Program-made: the position numbers and the translations under genes
Notes under the pieces: generated by a model
The model's database searches: none
Told to the model about the DNA's origin: nothing
Seen by the model: only the letters and a program-made list of their open reading frames with translations
Origin: DATJGR01 sp963812255
GTDB taxonomy: Bacteria; Pseudomonadota; Gammaproteobacteria; Pseudomonadales; Azotimanducaceae
Direction of reading: 5' to 3'
Assembly: GCA_963812255.1 (NCBI GenBank)
Contig: CAWEUM010000002.1
Span: 248,001-312,000, forward strand
Length of the DNA: 64,000 nt
Shown: in pieces, positions 18,616-26,821 of the stretch
How the letters are laid out: each line of letters begins with the position of its first letter
Position numbering within the stretch: position 1 is the first letter of the stretch

Positions 18616-19899
18616 TCAATCCTCAGGGGCTGCCTTGGCCTTGTCGACGTTCTCGTAAATCAGCATCGGCGCACTTTCACCGCGAATGACGCTTGCATCG
18701 ATAACCACCTTGGTCACGTTCTTTGCGGACGGCAGGCTGTACATCGTATCCAACAACACCGATTCGAGAATCGACCGCAATCCACGCGCGCCGGTCTTGC
18801 GCTCCATCGCCTTTTCGGCAACCGATTGCAACGCATCGTCGCGAAAATCAACTTCGACGCCTTCCATCTCAAACAGCTTGCCATACTGTTTGGTCAGCGA
18901 ATTCTTCGGCTCCGTGAGAATCTGCATCAACGCGTCGACATCGAGTTCTTCCAGCGTCGCCACCACCGGCAAACGACCGACGAACTCCGGAATCAAACCG
19001 TACTTGATGAGATCCTCGGGTTCGACCTGACGCAGCGTATCGCCGATGCTCTGCTTGTCGGCTTCGCCTTTCACAACCGCACTAAAGCCGATGCCGCTTT
19101 TCTCGGAGCGATCTATGATCACCTTATCCAGGCCGGCGAACGCACCCCCGCAGATGAAAAGGATGTTCGTCGTGTCGACCTGCAGAAACTCCTGCTGAGG
19201 ATGTTTGCGGCCTCCCTGCGGCGGAACCGACGCGACCGTCCCTTCGATGAGCTTCAACAATGCCTGTTGTACGCCTTCGCCCGACACATCGCGAGTAATC
19301 GAGGGGTTGTCCGACTTTCGCGAGATCTTATCGATCTCATCGATGTAAACGATTCCAACCTGCGCGCGCTCGACGTCGTATTCACATTTCTGCAGCAATT
19401 TTTGAATGATGTTCTCGACATCTTCACCAACATAGCCGGCTTCGGTCAGCGTTGTCGCATCGGCAATCGTGAAGGGTACGTCGAGCAGCCGCGCCAGCGT
19501 TTCCGCCAGCAATGTTTTGCCGCAACCCGTCGGCCCGATCAGCAGAATGTTCGATTTGGACAACTCAACGTCGTCCTTCTTGCCGTTGTAGTTGAGCCGC
19601 TTGTAGTGATTGTGTACCGCAACCGACAGAACCTTCTTGGCGTGATCCTGCCCCACGACGTACTGATCGAGGATCGTGCGGATTTCCTGCGGTACCGGCA
19701 GCTTACTGCGGTCGCTACCGCTGCCGCTTTCCTGGACTTCTTCGCGAATGATGTCGTTGCACAGCTCGACACACTCATCACAGATGAAAACCGACGGGCC
19801 GGCGATCAGCTTCCGGACTTCGTGCTGACTCTTGCCGCAAAAAGAGCAGTACAGCAGTTTGCTCGAATCGTCGCTCCTGCCGCTGTGATCGTCCGCCAT
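18616..19899 (-). CDS. clpX: ClpX unfoldase, ATPase subunit of ClpXP
   Basis: A AAA+ hexameric unfoldase that recognises tagged substrates and feeds them to ClpP. The 427-residue product has the N-terminal zinc-binding dimerisation domain (CSFCGKS and CDEC), Walker A GPTGCGKT, Walker B VYIDEIDK, the substrate-gripping pore loop GYVGED and the sensor region IPEFVGRLPV. The IGF-type ClpP-docking loop is present as SGIGFSA. It follows clpP with an 82-base gap and the two are probably co-transcribed. A stem-loop separates it from lon. Confidence 0.98.
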   Translation of the reverse strand: MADDHSGRSDDSSKLLYCSFCGKSQHEVRKLIAGPSVFICDECVELCNDIIREEVQESGSGSDRSKLPVPQEIRTILDQYVVGQDHAKKVLSVAVHNHYKRLNYNGKKDDVELSKSNILLIGPTGCGKTLLAETLARLLDVPFTIADATTLTEAGYVGEDVENIIQKLLQKCEYDVERAQVGIVYIDEIDKISRKSDNPSITRDVSGEGVQQALLKLIEGTVASVPPQGGRKHPQQEFLQVDTTNILFICGGAFAGLDKVIIDRSEKSGIGFSAVVKGEADKQSIGDTLRQVEPEDLIKYGLIPEFVGRLPVVATLEELDVDALMQILTEPKNSLTKQYGKLFEMEGVEVDFRDDALQSVAEKAMERKTGARGLRSILESVLLDTMYSLPSAKNVTKVVIDASVIRGESAPMLIYENVDKAKAAPED

Positions 19900-19981
19900 T
19901 CAATTGCCTCGGCTACGCAAAGGTTTGAACACCTTGCTTGGAAACAGCCGCTTTTTCAAGCCTTGCGTCGTCGTTTGGGTG

Positions 19982-20632
19982 TTACTGCCCAACCACTTTG
20001 GCGAGCGGTTTGCGCGGGCGCTGGACCGAGTCGACCAGCCCGTATTCAACGGCTTCGTCGGGGCTCATCCAGAAGTCCCGATCCGAGTCGTGGGTGATGC
20101 GTTCCTGACTCTGGCCCGTGTGTTCGGCCAGCAGTGCGTTCAGGCGTTCACGCATCAATACGATCTCGCGCGCCTGAATCTCGATGTCCGCAGCAACACC
20201 CCGGGATCCGCCAGCCGGTTGATGCAACATCATGCGTGAGTTGGGAAGCGCATAACGCTTGCCATTGGCGCCCGCAGCCAGGAGGAAGGCGCCCATGCTC
20301 GCCGCCTGTCCGATGCACATCGTACTGACGCTACAGCGCACGAATTGCATCGTATCGTAGATCGACATGCCGGCCGTGACCGAACCACCGGGCGAGTTGA
20401 TGTACAGGTGGATGTCTTTGTCGGGATTCTCCGACTCCAGATACAACATCTGCGCGACGACGAGGTTGGCAACCTGATCCTCGACCGGTCCCACCAGAAA
20501 AATAATTCGCTCTTTCAACAGCCGCGAGTAGATGTCGAACGCGCGCTCACCGCGCGCCGATTGCTCCACCACCATCGGCACGAGACCAAGGCTCGTCGTC
20601 TGTTCAGATGCTTCATAGGCATCGCGGGACAT
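19982..20632 (-). CDS. clpP: ClpP protease proteolytic subunit
   Basis: A serine peptidase that forms the tetradecameric chamber of ClpXP. With the start at ATG 20632, preceded by AGGAG, the chain has 216 residues. The catalytic triad is S112 (GQAASMGAF), H137 (MLHQPAGG) and D186 (DSDRDFWMS), each one position from E. coli. The INSPGGSV oxyanion segment is intact. An earlier possible start would overlap tig and adds 12 atypical residues. The first residues are probably removed as a propeptide, as in relatives. It lies 32 bases after tig. Confidence 0.98.
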   Translation of the reverse strand: MSRDAYEASEQTTSLGLVPMVVEQSARGERAFDIYSRLLKERIIFLVGPVEDQVANLVVAQMLYLESENPDKDIHLYINSPGGSVTAGMSIYDTMQFVRCSVSTMCIGQAASMGAFLLAAGANGKRYALPNSRMMLHQPAGGSRGVAADIEIQAREIVLMRERLNALLAEHTGQSQERITHDSDRDFWMSPDEAVEYGLVDSVQRPRKPLAKVVGQ

Positions 20633-20664
20633 CGGGTTTCTCCTCAGTGCAGGTAATACACGGC

Positions 20665-22068
20665 TCATTCGGCGACGGGCTCCGAGGATGGCTGATCCTC
20701 GGGTGGCGGCAGCGCGCGGCCACCGATAATGTCTTCGTAGTTGCTATCGATATCGTTGACGGTAGCGCTCTCCAGAATGTGTTCCACCACCTGATCTTCG
20801 AGCACGGCCATTTCGATCTGCGACAGTTGCGCCTGGTTATTATAGTACCAATTGATGACCTGCTCGGGCTGAACATAGGTACTGGCGATGTCCTCGATGC
20901 GCGCGCGTACGCGCGCGGGGTCGGAGGTCAGACTATGGGTATTGATGAGTTCATTGACCACCAGCCCGACCTTGACGCGACGCTCGGCCTCGCCGCGGAA
21001 CAGGTCATCAGGCAGGTCCGGCACGCGCGGCGCATGATCGTGGTCGGTCTGGTCATGCTCGTGATGTTCATGGTGATGGTCGTCATCGCCCGCGTAACTT
21101 TGCATCTGCTGCGCCATCTGTCGCTTCAACGCGCTGATTTCGCGGCCAACCATGGACTGCGGCAATTGCACGTCGTGCAAACGCCTCAGTTCTTCCATCA
21201 CCTGTCGCTTGAGCTGATTCTTTACCGCGGAATCCAGTTCACGCTGCATGTTCCCGCGCACTTCGGCACGCAGCGCCTCCAAGCCACCTTCGTTGATTCC
21301 GAAGGTTTTGAACCAATCATCGTCGAGCGCCGGAAGGTGCCCTTCCGCGACTTCCTTGACAGTGACGTCGAACCGAGCCGTTTTGCCAGCCAAGGATTCG
21401 ACGCGGTAGTCGTTCGGAAACGTCGCCTCGAAGCTGACGGCATCACCGGTCTTCGCGCCGCGCACGCCATGATCGAAATCCTCGATCATCTGGTTCGCAC
21501 CCAGCTCGAACGCGACGTCTTCGCCACTGCCGCCGTCGAATGCGACTTCGTCTATGACGCCCTTGAAATCGACCGTGACGCGATCGCCGTCACTGGCTTC
21601 TCGCTGAACTGCATGCCAGTGTTTTCGCTGCTCGCGGAGGTTTTCGATCATCTTGTCGACATCCGCATCGGTAATTTCCGCGTGCGGACGTTTGACGTCG
21701 ATGCGCGCCAACGGCGCTAGTTCGATCGGTGGATACACCTCGAAAGTCGCGGCGAACTCAAAATCTTCGCCTGGCGCCATCTGTAGTACGTCCAGATTCG
21801 GCGAACCCGCTGGCGCCATCCTTTCCCGTTGGATGGCTTCGACGAACGTGCTCTGCATCAACTCACCCGCGACTTCCTGACGGACCTCCCTTCCGAAGCG
21901 CCTGCGAATTTCCTTCACCGGAACTCTGCCCGGTCGAAAACCTGCTAATCGGGCACGTTGTGCGGTCGATTTCAATCGATCGCTGATTTGCCGCTCAAAC
22001 GTTTCCGAGGGGACGACGATCGTCATTCGGCGTTCGAGACCGCTCGTAGTTTCGATGGAGACCTGCAT
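20665..22068 (-). CDS. tig: Trigger factor with a histidine/acid-rich insertion
   Basis: A ribosome-associated chaperone and prolyl isomerase that meets nascent chains at the exit tunnel. The 467-residue product has the ribosome-binding signature GFRPGRVP at 43-50, an FKBP-like isomerase domain at about 155-240 (GDRVTVDFKG) and the helical chaperone arms. Residues 328-345 in the arm region form an unusual run with eight histidines and seven aspartates or glutamates (bases 21034-21087), absent from E. coli trigger factor. The protein is also longer than the usual 430-440. The run may bind metal ions such as Ni or Zn; that is inference. It follows the tRNA genes and leads the clp operon. Confidence 0.96.
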   Translation of the reverse strand: MQVSIETTSGLERRMTIVVPSETFERQISDRLKSTAQRARLAGFRPGRVPVKEIRRRFGREVRQEVAGELMQSTFVEAIQRERMAPAGSPNLDVLQMAPGEDFEFAATFEVYPPIELAPLARIDVKRPHAEITDADVDKMIENLREQRKHWHAVQREASDGDRVTVDFKGVIDEVAFDGGSGEDVAFELGANQMIEDFDHGVRGAKTGDAVSFEATFPNDYRVESLAGKTARFDVTVKEVAEGHLPALDDDWFKTFGINEGGLEALRAEVRGNMQRELDSAVKNQLKRQVMEELRRLHDVQLPQSMVGREISALKRQMAQQMQSYAGDDDHHHEHHEHDQTDHDHAPRVPDLPDDLFRGEAERRVKVGLVVNELINTHSLTSDPARVRARIEDIASTYVQPEQVINWYYNNQAQLSQIEMAVLEDQVVEHILESATVNDIDSNYEDIIGGRALPPPEDQPSSEPVAE

Positions 22069-22177
22069 GTCCTATTCATTCCTCGCTTGCTTGCAGCGTG
22101 TCTCGATGTACCGCAATACGTACGCCTCGGCGGCGCCGCCTTTTACCGCATGAGCGCTGCGAAGCGCGTGTCGAAGA

Positions 22178-22253
22178 TGGGGTGGACGACGGGGCTTGAA
22201 CCCGCGACCGCCGGAATCACAATCCGGAGCTCTACCAGCTGAGCTACGTCCAC
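22178..22253 (-). tRNA. tRNA-His (GTG)
   Basis: A 76-base cloverleaf. The acceptor stem GTGGACG pairs with CGTCCAC, the D arm, the anticodon loop TTGTGAT and the T arm fold normally, and CCA is encoded. The base before the acceptor (22254) is the extra G typical of tRNA-His, opposite C73. It is last in a three-tRNA cluster before tig. Confidence 0.97.
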
Positions 22254-22264
22254 CAGCGTCTACC

Positions 22265-22283
22265 CACCGCCCTCACGGCGGTG
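22265..22283 (-). other. Stem-loop in the tRNA-Arg to tRNA-His spacer
   Basis: CACCGCC and GGCGGTG form a perfect 7-base-pair stem with a 5-base loop in the 37-base spacer. No U-tract follows, so it is more likely a processing signal in the polycistronic tRNA precursor than a terminator. Confidence 0.45.
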
Positions 22284-22291
22284 TTTCATCC

Positions 22292-22368
22292 TGGTACGCC
22301 CGGAAGGAATCGAACCTTCAACCCTCGGCTTAGAAGGCCGATGCTCTATCCGGTTGAGCTACGGGCGC
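22292..22368 (-). tRNA. tRNA-Arg (TCT)
   Basis: A 77-base cloverleaf with acceptor GCGCCCG, anticodon loop CTTCTAA (anticodon TCT), the standard TTCGATT T loop and encoded CCA. It closely matches the known gammaproteobacterial tRNA-Arg(TCT). It is second in the cluster. Confidence 0.97.
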
Positions 22369-22395
22369 TCTTGACCGCACCCTGACGGGGTTGAT

Positions 22396-22472
22396 TGGTC
22401 GGGGTAGAGAGATTCGAACTCCCGACATCCTGCTCCCAAAGCAGGCGCGCTACCAGACTGCGCTATACCCCG
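22396..22472 (-). tRNA. tRNA-Pro (TGG)
   Basis: A 77-base cloverleaf with acceptor CGGGGTA starting with the C1 typical of tRNA-Pro, anticodon TGG inside a CCTGC/GCAGG stem, T loop TTCGAAT and encoded CCA. It is the first tRNA of the Pro-Arg-His cluster, about 70 bases downstream of a strong promoter. Confidence 0.97.
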
Positions 22473-22544
22473 ATCGAAACCAACCAAAACCAAAGGAGCG
22501 ATCGGCAGCCAGCTCGAATCGCCTGCCGCACCTGGCGCGGTCGC

Positions 22545-22573
22545 ATGATACTCAGGGCTATTTTTAGCGTCAA
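22545..22573 (-). promoter_or_regulatory. Promoter of the tRNA cluster with GC-rich discriminator
   Basis: On the minus strand TTGACG (22568-22573) and TATCAT (22545-22550) are 17 bases apart. The -10 box is followed by GCGACCGCG, the GC-rich discriminator typical of stable-RNA promoters under ppGpp (stringent) control. tRNA-Pro begins about 70 bases downstream. Confidence 0.75.
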
Positions 22574-22656
22574 ACAGGGCGAGTCGCGCACACCGCACCA
22601 GCCCGCAGTGTAGAATTTCGCGCAAATCCTTCCGGCGACACACGGCGCCCCCGACA

Positions 22657-23511
22657 ATGACGGCCCAGCTTCTTGACGGTAAATCAATTGCGGGTCGACT
22701 GCGCAAAGACATCGCTGTAGAGGTCAGCGCACGGATCGCCTCGGGCGAACGGGCGCCCGGCCTCGCCGTCATCCTCGTGGGCGACGACCCGGCGTCGTTG
22801 ATCTATGTCCGCGGCAAACAACGCGACTGCGAGGAAGTCGGGTTCAAATCCGATGTGAGGTTTCTCGCGGCTGACACCCCCCACGCCGAGCTGATTCGCC
22901 ACGTCGACGAACTCAACGCCGATGCGAGCATCGATGGATTCCTGGTCCAAACGCCGCTGCCGCCGCAAATCGACGGCACCGACATCCTCGAGCGTATTTC
23001 GCCACACAAGGATGTCGACGGCTTTCACCCATACAACATCGGACGACTCGCGTTGCGTCAACCGGTGCTCAGGTCCTGTACGCCGAAGGGGATCATGCAA
23101 CTGCTCGAGTACACCGGCATTGCCATCCGGGGCCTCGAGGCAACCATCGTGGGCGCCTCGAACCACGTTGGACGGCCAATGGCACTCGAGCTTCTGCTGG
23201 CCGGTTGTACCGTTACCTCCACGCACAAATTCACGCGCGACATCGCGCGGCACGTTCGGATGGCCGATATATTGATCTCCGCGACCGGACGACAGGACCT
23301 GATCAAAGGTGATTGGATCAAACCCGGCGCGATCGTGATCGATGTCGGCATCACTCGAGATGCCGACGGACGCCTGCACGGCGACGTCGAGTTCGACTCG
23401 GCGCGCGAGCGCGCAGCTTGGATCACACCGGTTCCTGGGGGTGTTGGGCCAATGACGCGCGTGGCGATCCTGCAGAACACGCTGTACGCCGCCGAGCATT
23501 TCCATACGTGA
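22657..23511 (+). CDS. folD: Bifunctional methylenetetrahydrofolate dehydrogenase/cyclohydrolase
   Basis: Interconverts 5,10-methylene- and 10-formyl-tetrahydrofolate using NADP, supplying one-carbon units for purines and formyl-Met. The 284-residue chain has the catalytic YVRGKQRDCEEVG segment with the essential lysine, the VQTPLPPQID loop, KDVDGFHPYN, the NADP-binding VGASNHVGRPM (commonly SNIVG in relatives) and the PVPGGVGPMT signature. The start ATG 22657 has only a weak Shine-Dalgarno sequence. Its stop overlaps the lpxH start as GTGA. It is divergent from the tRNA cluster. Confidence 0.97.
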   Translation: MTAQLLDGKSIAGRLRKDIAVEVSARIASGERAPGLAVILVGDDPASLIYVRGKQRDCEEVGFKSDVRFLAADTPHAELIRHVDELNADASIDGFLVQTPLPPQIDGTDILERISPHKDVDGFHPYNIGRLALRQPVLRSCTPKGIMQLLEYTGIAIRGLEATIVGASNHVGRPMALELLLAGCTVTSTHKFTRDIARHVRMADILISATGRQDLIKGDWIKPGAIVIDVGITRDADGRLHGDVEFDSARERAAWITPVPGGVGPMTRVAILQNTLYAAEHFHT

Positions 23512-24236
23512 GATGCAGTTTCGTTTCTGACCTTCATCTCGACCCCTCCAGGCCGGACGTCTTGGAGGCATTTCGGAACTTTCTTCGATATGAATCCGCG
23601 CACTGCGACGAGCTCTTCATATTGGGCGACCTGACCGAAGTCTGGGTCGGCGATGACGACGATTCGCCGTTTGCCGACGCGCTACGCGCGAACCTGCGGC
23701 TGGCCGGCTCCCAGTGCCACGTCTATCTCATGCATGGCAACCGGGACTTTCTCATTGGCCCGACCTTCGGAAACGCTTGCGGACTCGAACTCATTGCGGA
23801 TCCCTATGTAGTCGAGCGCAATAACAAACGTCTGCTGCTGTGTCACGGCGACTCTTTGTGCGCCGACGACCTCGCGTACCAGCAGACTCGCGCGGTACTA
23901 CGATCGAGGACTTGGCAAGACAACGTACTAGGGCGATCGCTTGCCGATCGACGCGCGCTTGCGGAGTCAATGCGCAGCGAGAGTCGCGCGACGAACGCCA
24001 ACAAAGCTGCAAACATCATGGACGCCACCGAAGATGCGATCGCCGAAGCGCTCTCCACCCATCGCGCCGACATCGTCGTCCACGGACACACGCATCGCCC
24101 CGGAATTCACACGAATGCCCACGGCCGCGTCACCCGCTACGTACTCGGTGACTGGGAACGTTGCGGATGGGTACTGCGTTTTGAGCGGGAATTCAGCCTG
24201 CTGCGGATCCCGCGTGGCGGCCGCGCCGAATCTTGA
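23508..24236 (+). CDS. lpxH: UDP-2,3-diacylglucosamine diphosphatase
   Basis: A calcineurin-like phosphoesterase that hydrolyses UDP-2,3-diacylglucosamine to lipid X in lipid A synthesis, on the inner face of the inner membrane. The 242-residue chain has all metal-binding motifs: SDLHLD, GDLTEVWVGDD, GNRDF, CHGDS and GHTH. The start GTG 23508 overlaps the folD stop by four bases; a longer in-frame start exists only inside folD. Length and the GDxxExWVGDD motif identify LpxH rather than LpxI or a generic phosphatase. Confidence 0.95.
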   Translation: MRCSFVSDLHLDPSRPDVLEAFRNFLRYESAHCDELFILGDLTEVWVGDDDDSPFADALRANLRLAGSQCHVYLMHGNRDFLIGPTFGNACGLELIADPYVVERNNKRLLLCHGDSLCADDLAYQQTRAVLRSRTWQDNVLGRSLADRRALAESMRSESRATNANKAANIMDATEDAIAEALSTHRADIVVHGHTHRPGIHTNAHGRVTRYVLGDWERCGWVLRFEREFSLLRIPRGGRAES

Positions 24237-24287
24237 ACGCGCAATCCGGTTCCGAAGCAGTGGTCTCCGAGGTGCCTCGGGGGCGAA

Positions 24288-24740
24288 TCACGAATCGATC
24301 GATGTACGGAAGCTGCGCTCGAAGTAGGCGCTGGAACGCAGATGGAACTCTGCATCGATTGCATCGCGCACCGCGAGCGGTTGTGACATCTCGTCGCGTA
24401 CGGCTTGCAAGCCAATCTCGTTCAGCACATCGAGATCGCGCGCGGTACGGCGCAGCAGTTCATACCCCAACGCCAACAGCGACATATCCGCGTCGCGAGC
24501 AAGCCCCGCTTTGAATCCAGCGGCGCGCAAGACACGCGCGTCAGCCACGTCAATGAACATTGCCGTTGCCTGGTCTCGCAACGTGTGCAATCGACGCCAC
24601 ACACGCGCGCGCTGATCGTCGCTGTAACCATTCCAGGCAACGATTTCGTGTGCGAACCGCTTGCACCCGCGACAGACCAGATCGCCGTAGGTGGTCGAAC
24701 AGATGCCCACGCACGGTGTTGAACGTCCCACTCTCGCCAT
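24288..24740 (-). CDS. DUF1289 domain protein
   Basis: A 150-residue protein with the DUF1289 zinc-finger-like N-terminus: PCVGICSTTYGDLVCRGC, whose four cysteines are spaced as in that family, then the WNGYSDDQRARVWRRL helix. The C-terminal 90 residues are helical and not recognised. No function is established for the family. It is 14 bases downstream of the tgpA-like gene and probably ends the moxR-DUF58-tgpA operon. It is convergent with lpxH; a short imperfect hairpin lies in the gap. Confidence 0.8.
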   Translation of the reverse strand: MARVGRSTPCVGICSTTYGDLVCRGCKRFAHEIVAWNGYSDDQRARVWRRLHTLRDQATAMFIDVADARVLRAAGFKAGLARDADMSLLALGYELLRRTARDLDVLNEIGLQAVRDEMSQPLAVRDAIDAEFHLRSSAYFERSFRTSIDS

Positions 24741-24754
24741 GGTTTCCGACCGGA

Positions 24755-26821
24755 CTATGTTCGAGCACGCAGCACCACATCCAGTTGCAGCCGGCGCAGT
24801 CCGCGCCGCAACGTGCGCAACGCCTGTTGGCTACACGCGACGTCCGGATTGTAAAGCAGCGCGTCGAGATGATCGATCAGCACCGCGATATCGGTGGTTG
24901 CACGATTGCGCGTCGCGTCGACGCGTCGCAGGAAGCGCGCCGGCGTTTCGTCCGCTCGTCGCGTCAAGCCGTTGCGTTGCATTCGCTGCGCAAAGCGTTG
25001 GAACACCCGCTGTGCCGGGTGGACCGGAGTAGGACGGCGTCGCCAGAACAGACTCAACACGACCAAACTCAAACTGACCGCACCCCCGAACAGCATCGCC
25101 AATCCGACGCGCGTCGGCGTTACCTTTCCCAGTACATCGGCGAGGTAACGCGTCTGCATCTCGGTGTCGTAGCCAACGACCCAGAGATTCCAGCGATGCT
25201 GCATCGATTCGAACACATACAGCACGTCTTTGAGTCCGGGAATATCGCCGAAGCGCCCACCGGTCACCGCGGACAGCACCGCGCGATCCGTCTCCGACAG
25301 CGCCGCATCGAGCCCGGACTCGATGCGGGCCGGCGCAACCGCTGCCGTCGGATCAATCCGTACCCAGCCGCGGCCCTCGAGCCATACCTCCGCCCATGCG
25401 TGGGCGTCGTATTGACGTACAACCAGATGTCCGGTCACCGGGTTGATCTCGCCACCCTGATAACCGCCGATCATTCGCGCCGGTATGCCTGCTGCGCGGG
25501 CGAGATAGACGAACGCGCCGGCAAAATGGCTGCAAAAGCCTCTGCGAGAATCGAACCAGAAAGCATCCACGCTGCCGGTTTTGCCGAGCGGCGGCGGATT
25601 CAACGTGTAGAAGAACGGTTCGGTTCGAATGTAACTCAACACGGCAGCGAGAAACGCATCGGGTCTCCCACTGCGAGCCGCTAACGCTTTAGCAAAGGCG
25701 ACAATGCGCGGGTTGTCGCCTTCGGGCAGGCGTGTCTCGCGACGTCTCAGCCAATCCGGAAGTTCCAGATCGGTCACCGCACCGCGGTATGCACGAGCGC
25801 GATAACGAAACACGTTGTGAACCGGTTCGTCCGCAACCAACCGGAAATCCCGGGTCATTTCGGTCGTATGCTCAACCGGCATTGGCACTTCGAGCGCAAA
25901 CAACCACGACGCCTGCGTGGGTTCCAACAGCACCTGATATGACAGCGGCCTGATACGCGCGACGTCGGGCGCGAAGTCAGTGCGCGCGTCGGCGTGCATC
26001 GGCTGGTCCGAAGGTGCCGTCGAGTAGCCGCCGACGGTCCAGGTACCTTCCGAGAAATTTGAATAGACCAGGCCGCGCCAATACAAATCCCGTAGCGCAG
26101 GCACCGGACCATCGAAAACTGCTCGGAACGCAATGTCATTCGAGCGCGTCAACGCTGCGATGTCGCCGGGCGCCACCGCTTCGCTGATGCCTGTACGCGT
26201 GCCGCCAGGCAGCGGAACAGACCACAGTGGCGCAACCCTCGGAAAGAACAGGAAAAGAACGAGCATCAGCGGCACCGCCTGCATGACCAGCACAGCGGCC
26301 GTTCGCAACGACGTCGACACGCTGACGCGCGTATGCAGCTGATGCAGACCGACGCACGATGCGGTCGCGATCACCATAGCCAGCGTGCCGTACAGCGCAA
26401 TGCCGATGGACTGATCGAAGAGAAACTCGGCTGCAATGATGAAGTAGCACAGATAGATCACGACATACGCGTCGCGCCGACTCTTCATTTCGACGAGCTT
26501 CAGCGCAAATGCGACGATCAATAGCCCCGTCGCGGTCTCGAGACTGAATAGGTTTTTTCCGCTGACGCCGACGCCGATGGCCGATGCGACGACCAACATC
26601 ACTTTGACCCAGCGTCGCGGATAGTCCCAACGGCCCTGAAAGACCATCCATCGCCAGTACCCGCAGACCAATCCAACGGCCACGATCCACAGTGTAATGT
26701 GCGCAGCATGGGGCAGAACCACGAAAGCCTGAGCGATCATCAACAATGCAAGGCTGTTGCGCGGAATCTGATATCCGACACCGAGCGCCCCGGTCGCGTC
26801 GCTACGTTTAAGCAATGCCAT
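24755..26821 (-). CDS. tgpA: TgpA-like membrane transglutaminase (DUF3488/TgpA_N)
   Basis: A 688-residue inner-membrane protein. The N-terminal part (about residues 15-200) holds five to six membrane helices, the middle is periplasmic, and one helix near 570-590 precedes a cytoplasmic tail (DUF4129-like). The transglutaminase-like triad is complete: C430 (GFCSHFAG), H474 (YDAHAWAEVW) and D490 (RIDPTAAV). In Pseudomonas aeruginosa TgpA is essential and has periplasmic transglutaminase activity of unknown physiological role. The start ATG 26821 lies inside the DUF58 gene (14-base overlap), so the two are translationally linked. The tail carries an R-x-A-DETPARFLRR segment typical of the family. 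Confidence 0.88.
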   Translation of the reverse strand: MALLKRSDATGALGVGYQIPRNSLALLMIAQAFVVLPHAAHITLWIVAVGLVCGYWRWMVFQGRWDYPRRWVKVMLVVASAIGVGVSGKNLFSLETATGLLIVAFALKLVEMKSRRDAYVVIYLCYFIIAAEFLFDQSIGIALYGTLAMVIATASCVGLHQLHTRVSVSTSLRTAAVLVMQAVPLMLVLFLFFPRVAPLWSVPLPGGTRTGISEAVAPGDIAALTRSNDIAFRAVFDGPVPALRDLYWRGLVYSNFSEGTWTVGGYSTAPSDQPMHADARTDFAPDVARIRPLSYQVLLEPTQASWLFALEVPMPVEHTTEMTRDFRLVADEPVHNVFRYRARAYRGAVTDLELPDWLRRRETRLPEGDNPRIVAFAKALAARSGRPDAFLAAVLSYIRTEPFFYTLNPPPLGKTGSVDAFWFDSRRGFCSHFAGAFVYLARAAGIPARMIGGYQGGEINPVTGHLVVRQYDAHAWAEVWLEGRGWVRIDPTAAVAPARIESGLDAALSETDRAVLSAVTGGRFGDIPGLKDVLYVFESMQHRWNLWVVGYDTEMQTRYLADVLGKVTPTRVGLAMLFGGAVSLSLVVLSLFWRRRPTPVHPAQRVFQRFAQRMQRNGLTRRADETPARFLRRVDATRNRATTDIAVLIDHLDALLYNPDVACSQQALRTLRRGLRRLQLDVVLRART

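Noticed and set aside
24267..24280. CCGAGG/CCTCGG hairpin in the lpxH-DUF1289 convergent gap.
   Set aside because: The loop would be two bases (or the stem only five pairs) and no U-tract follows; too weak to call a terminator.
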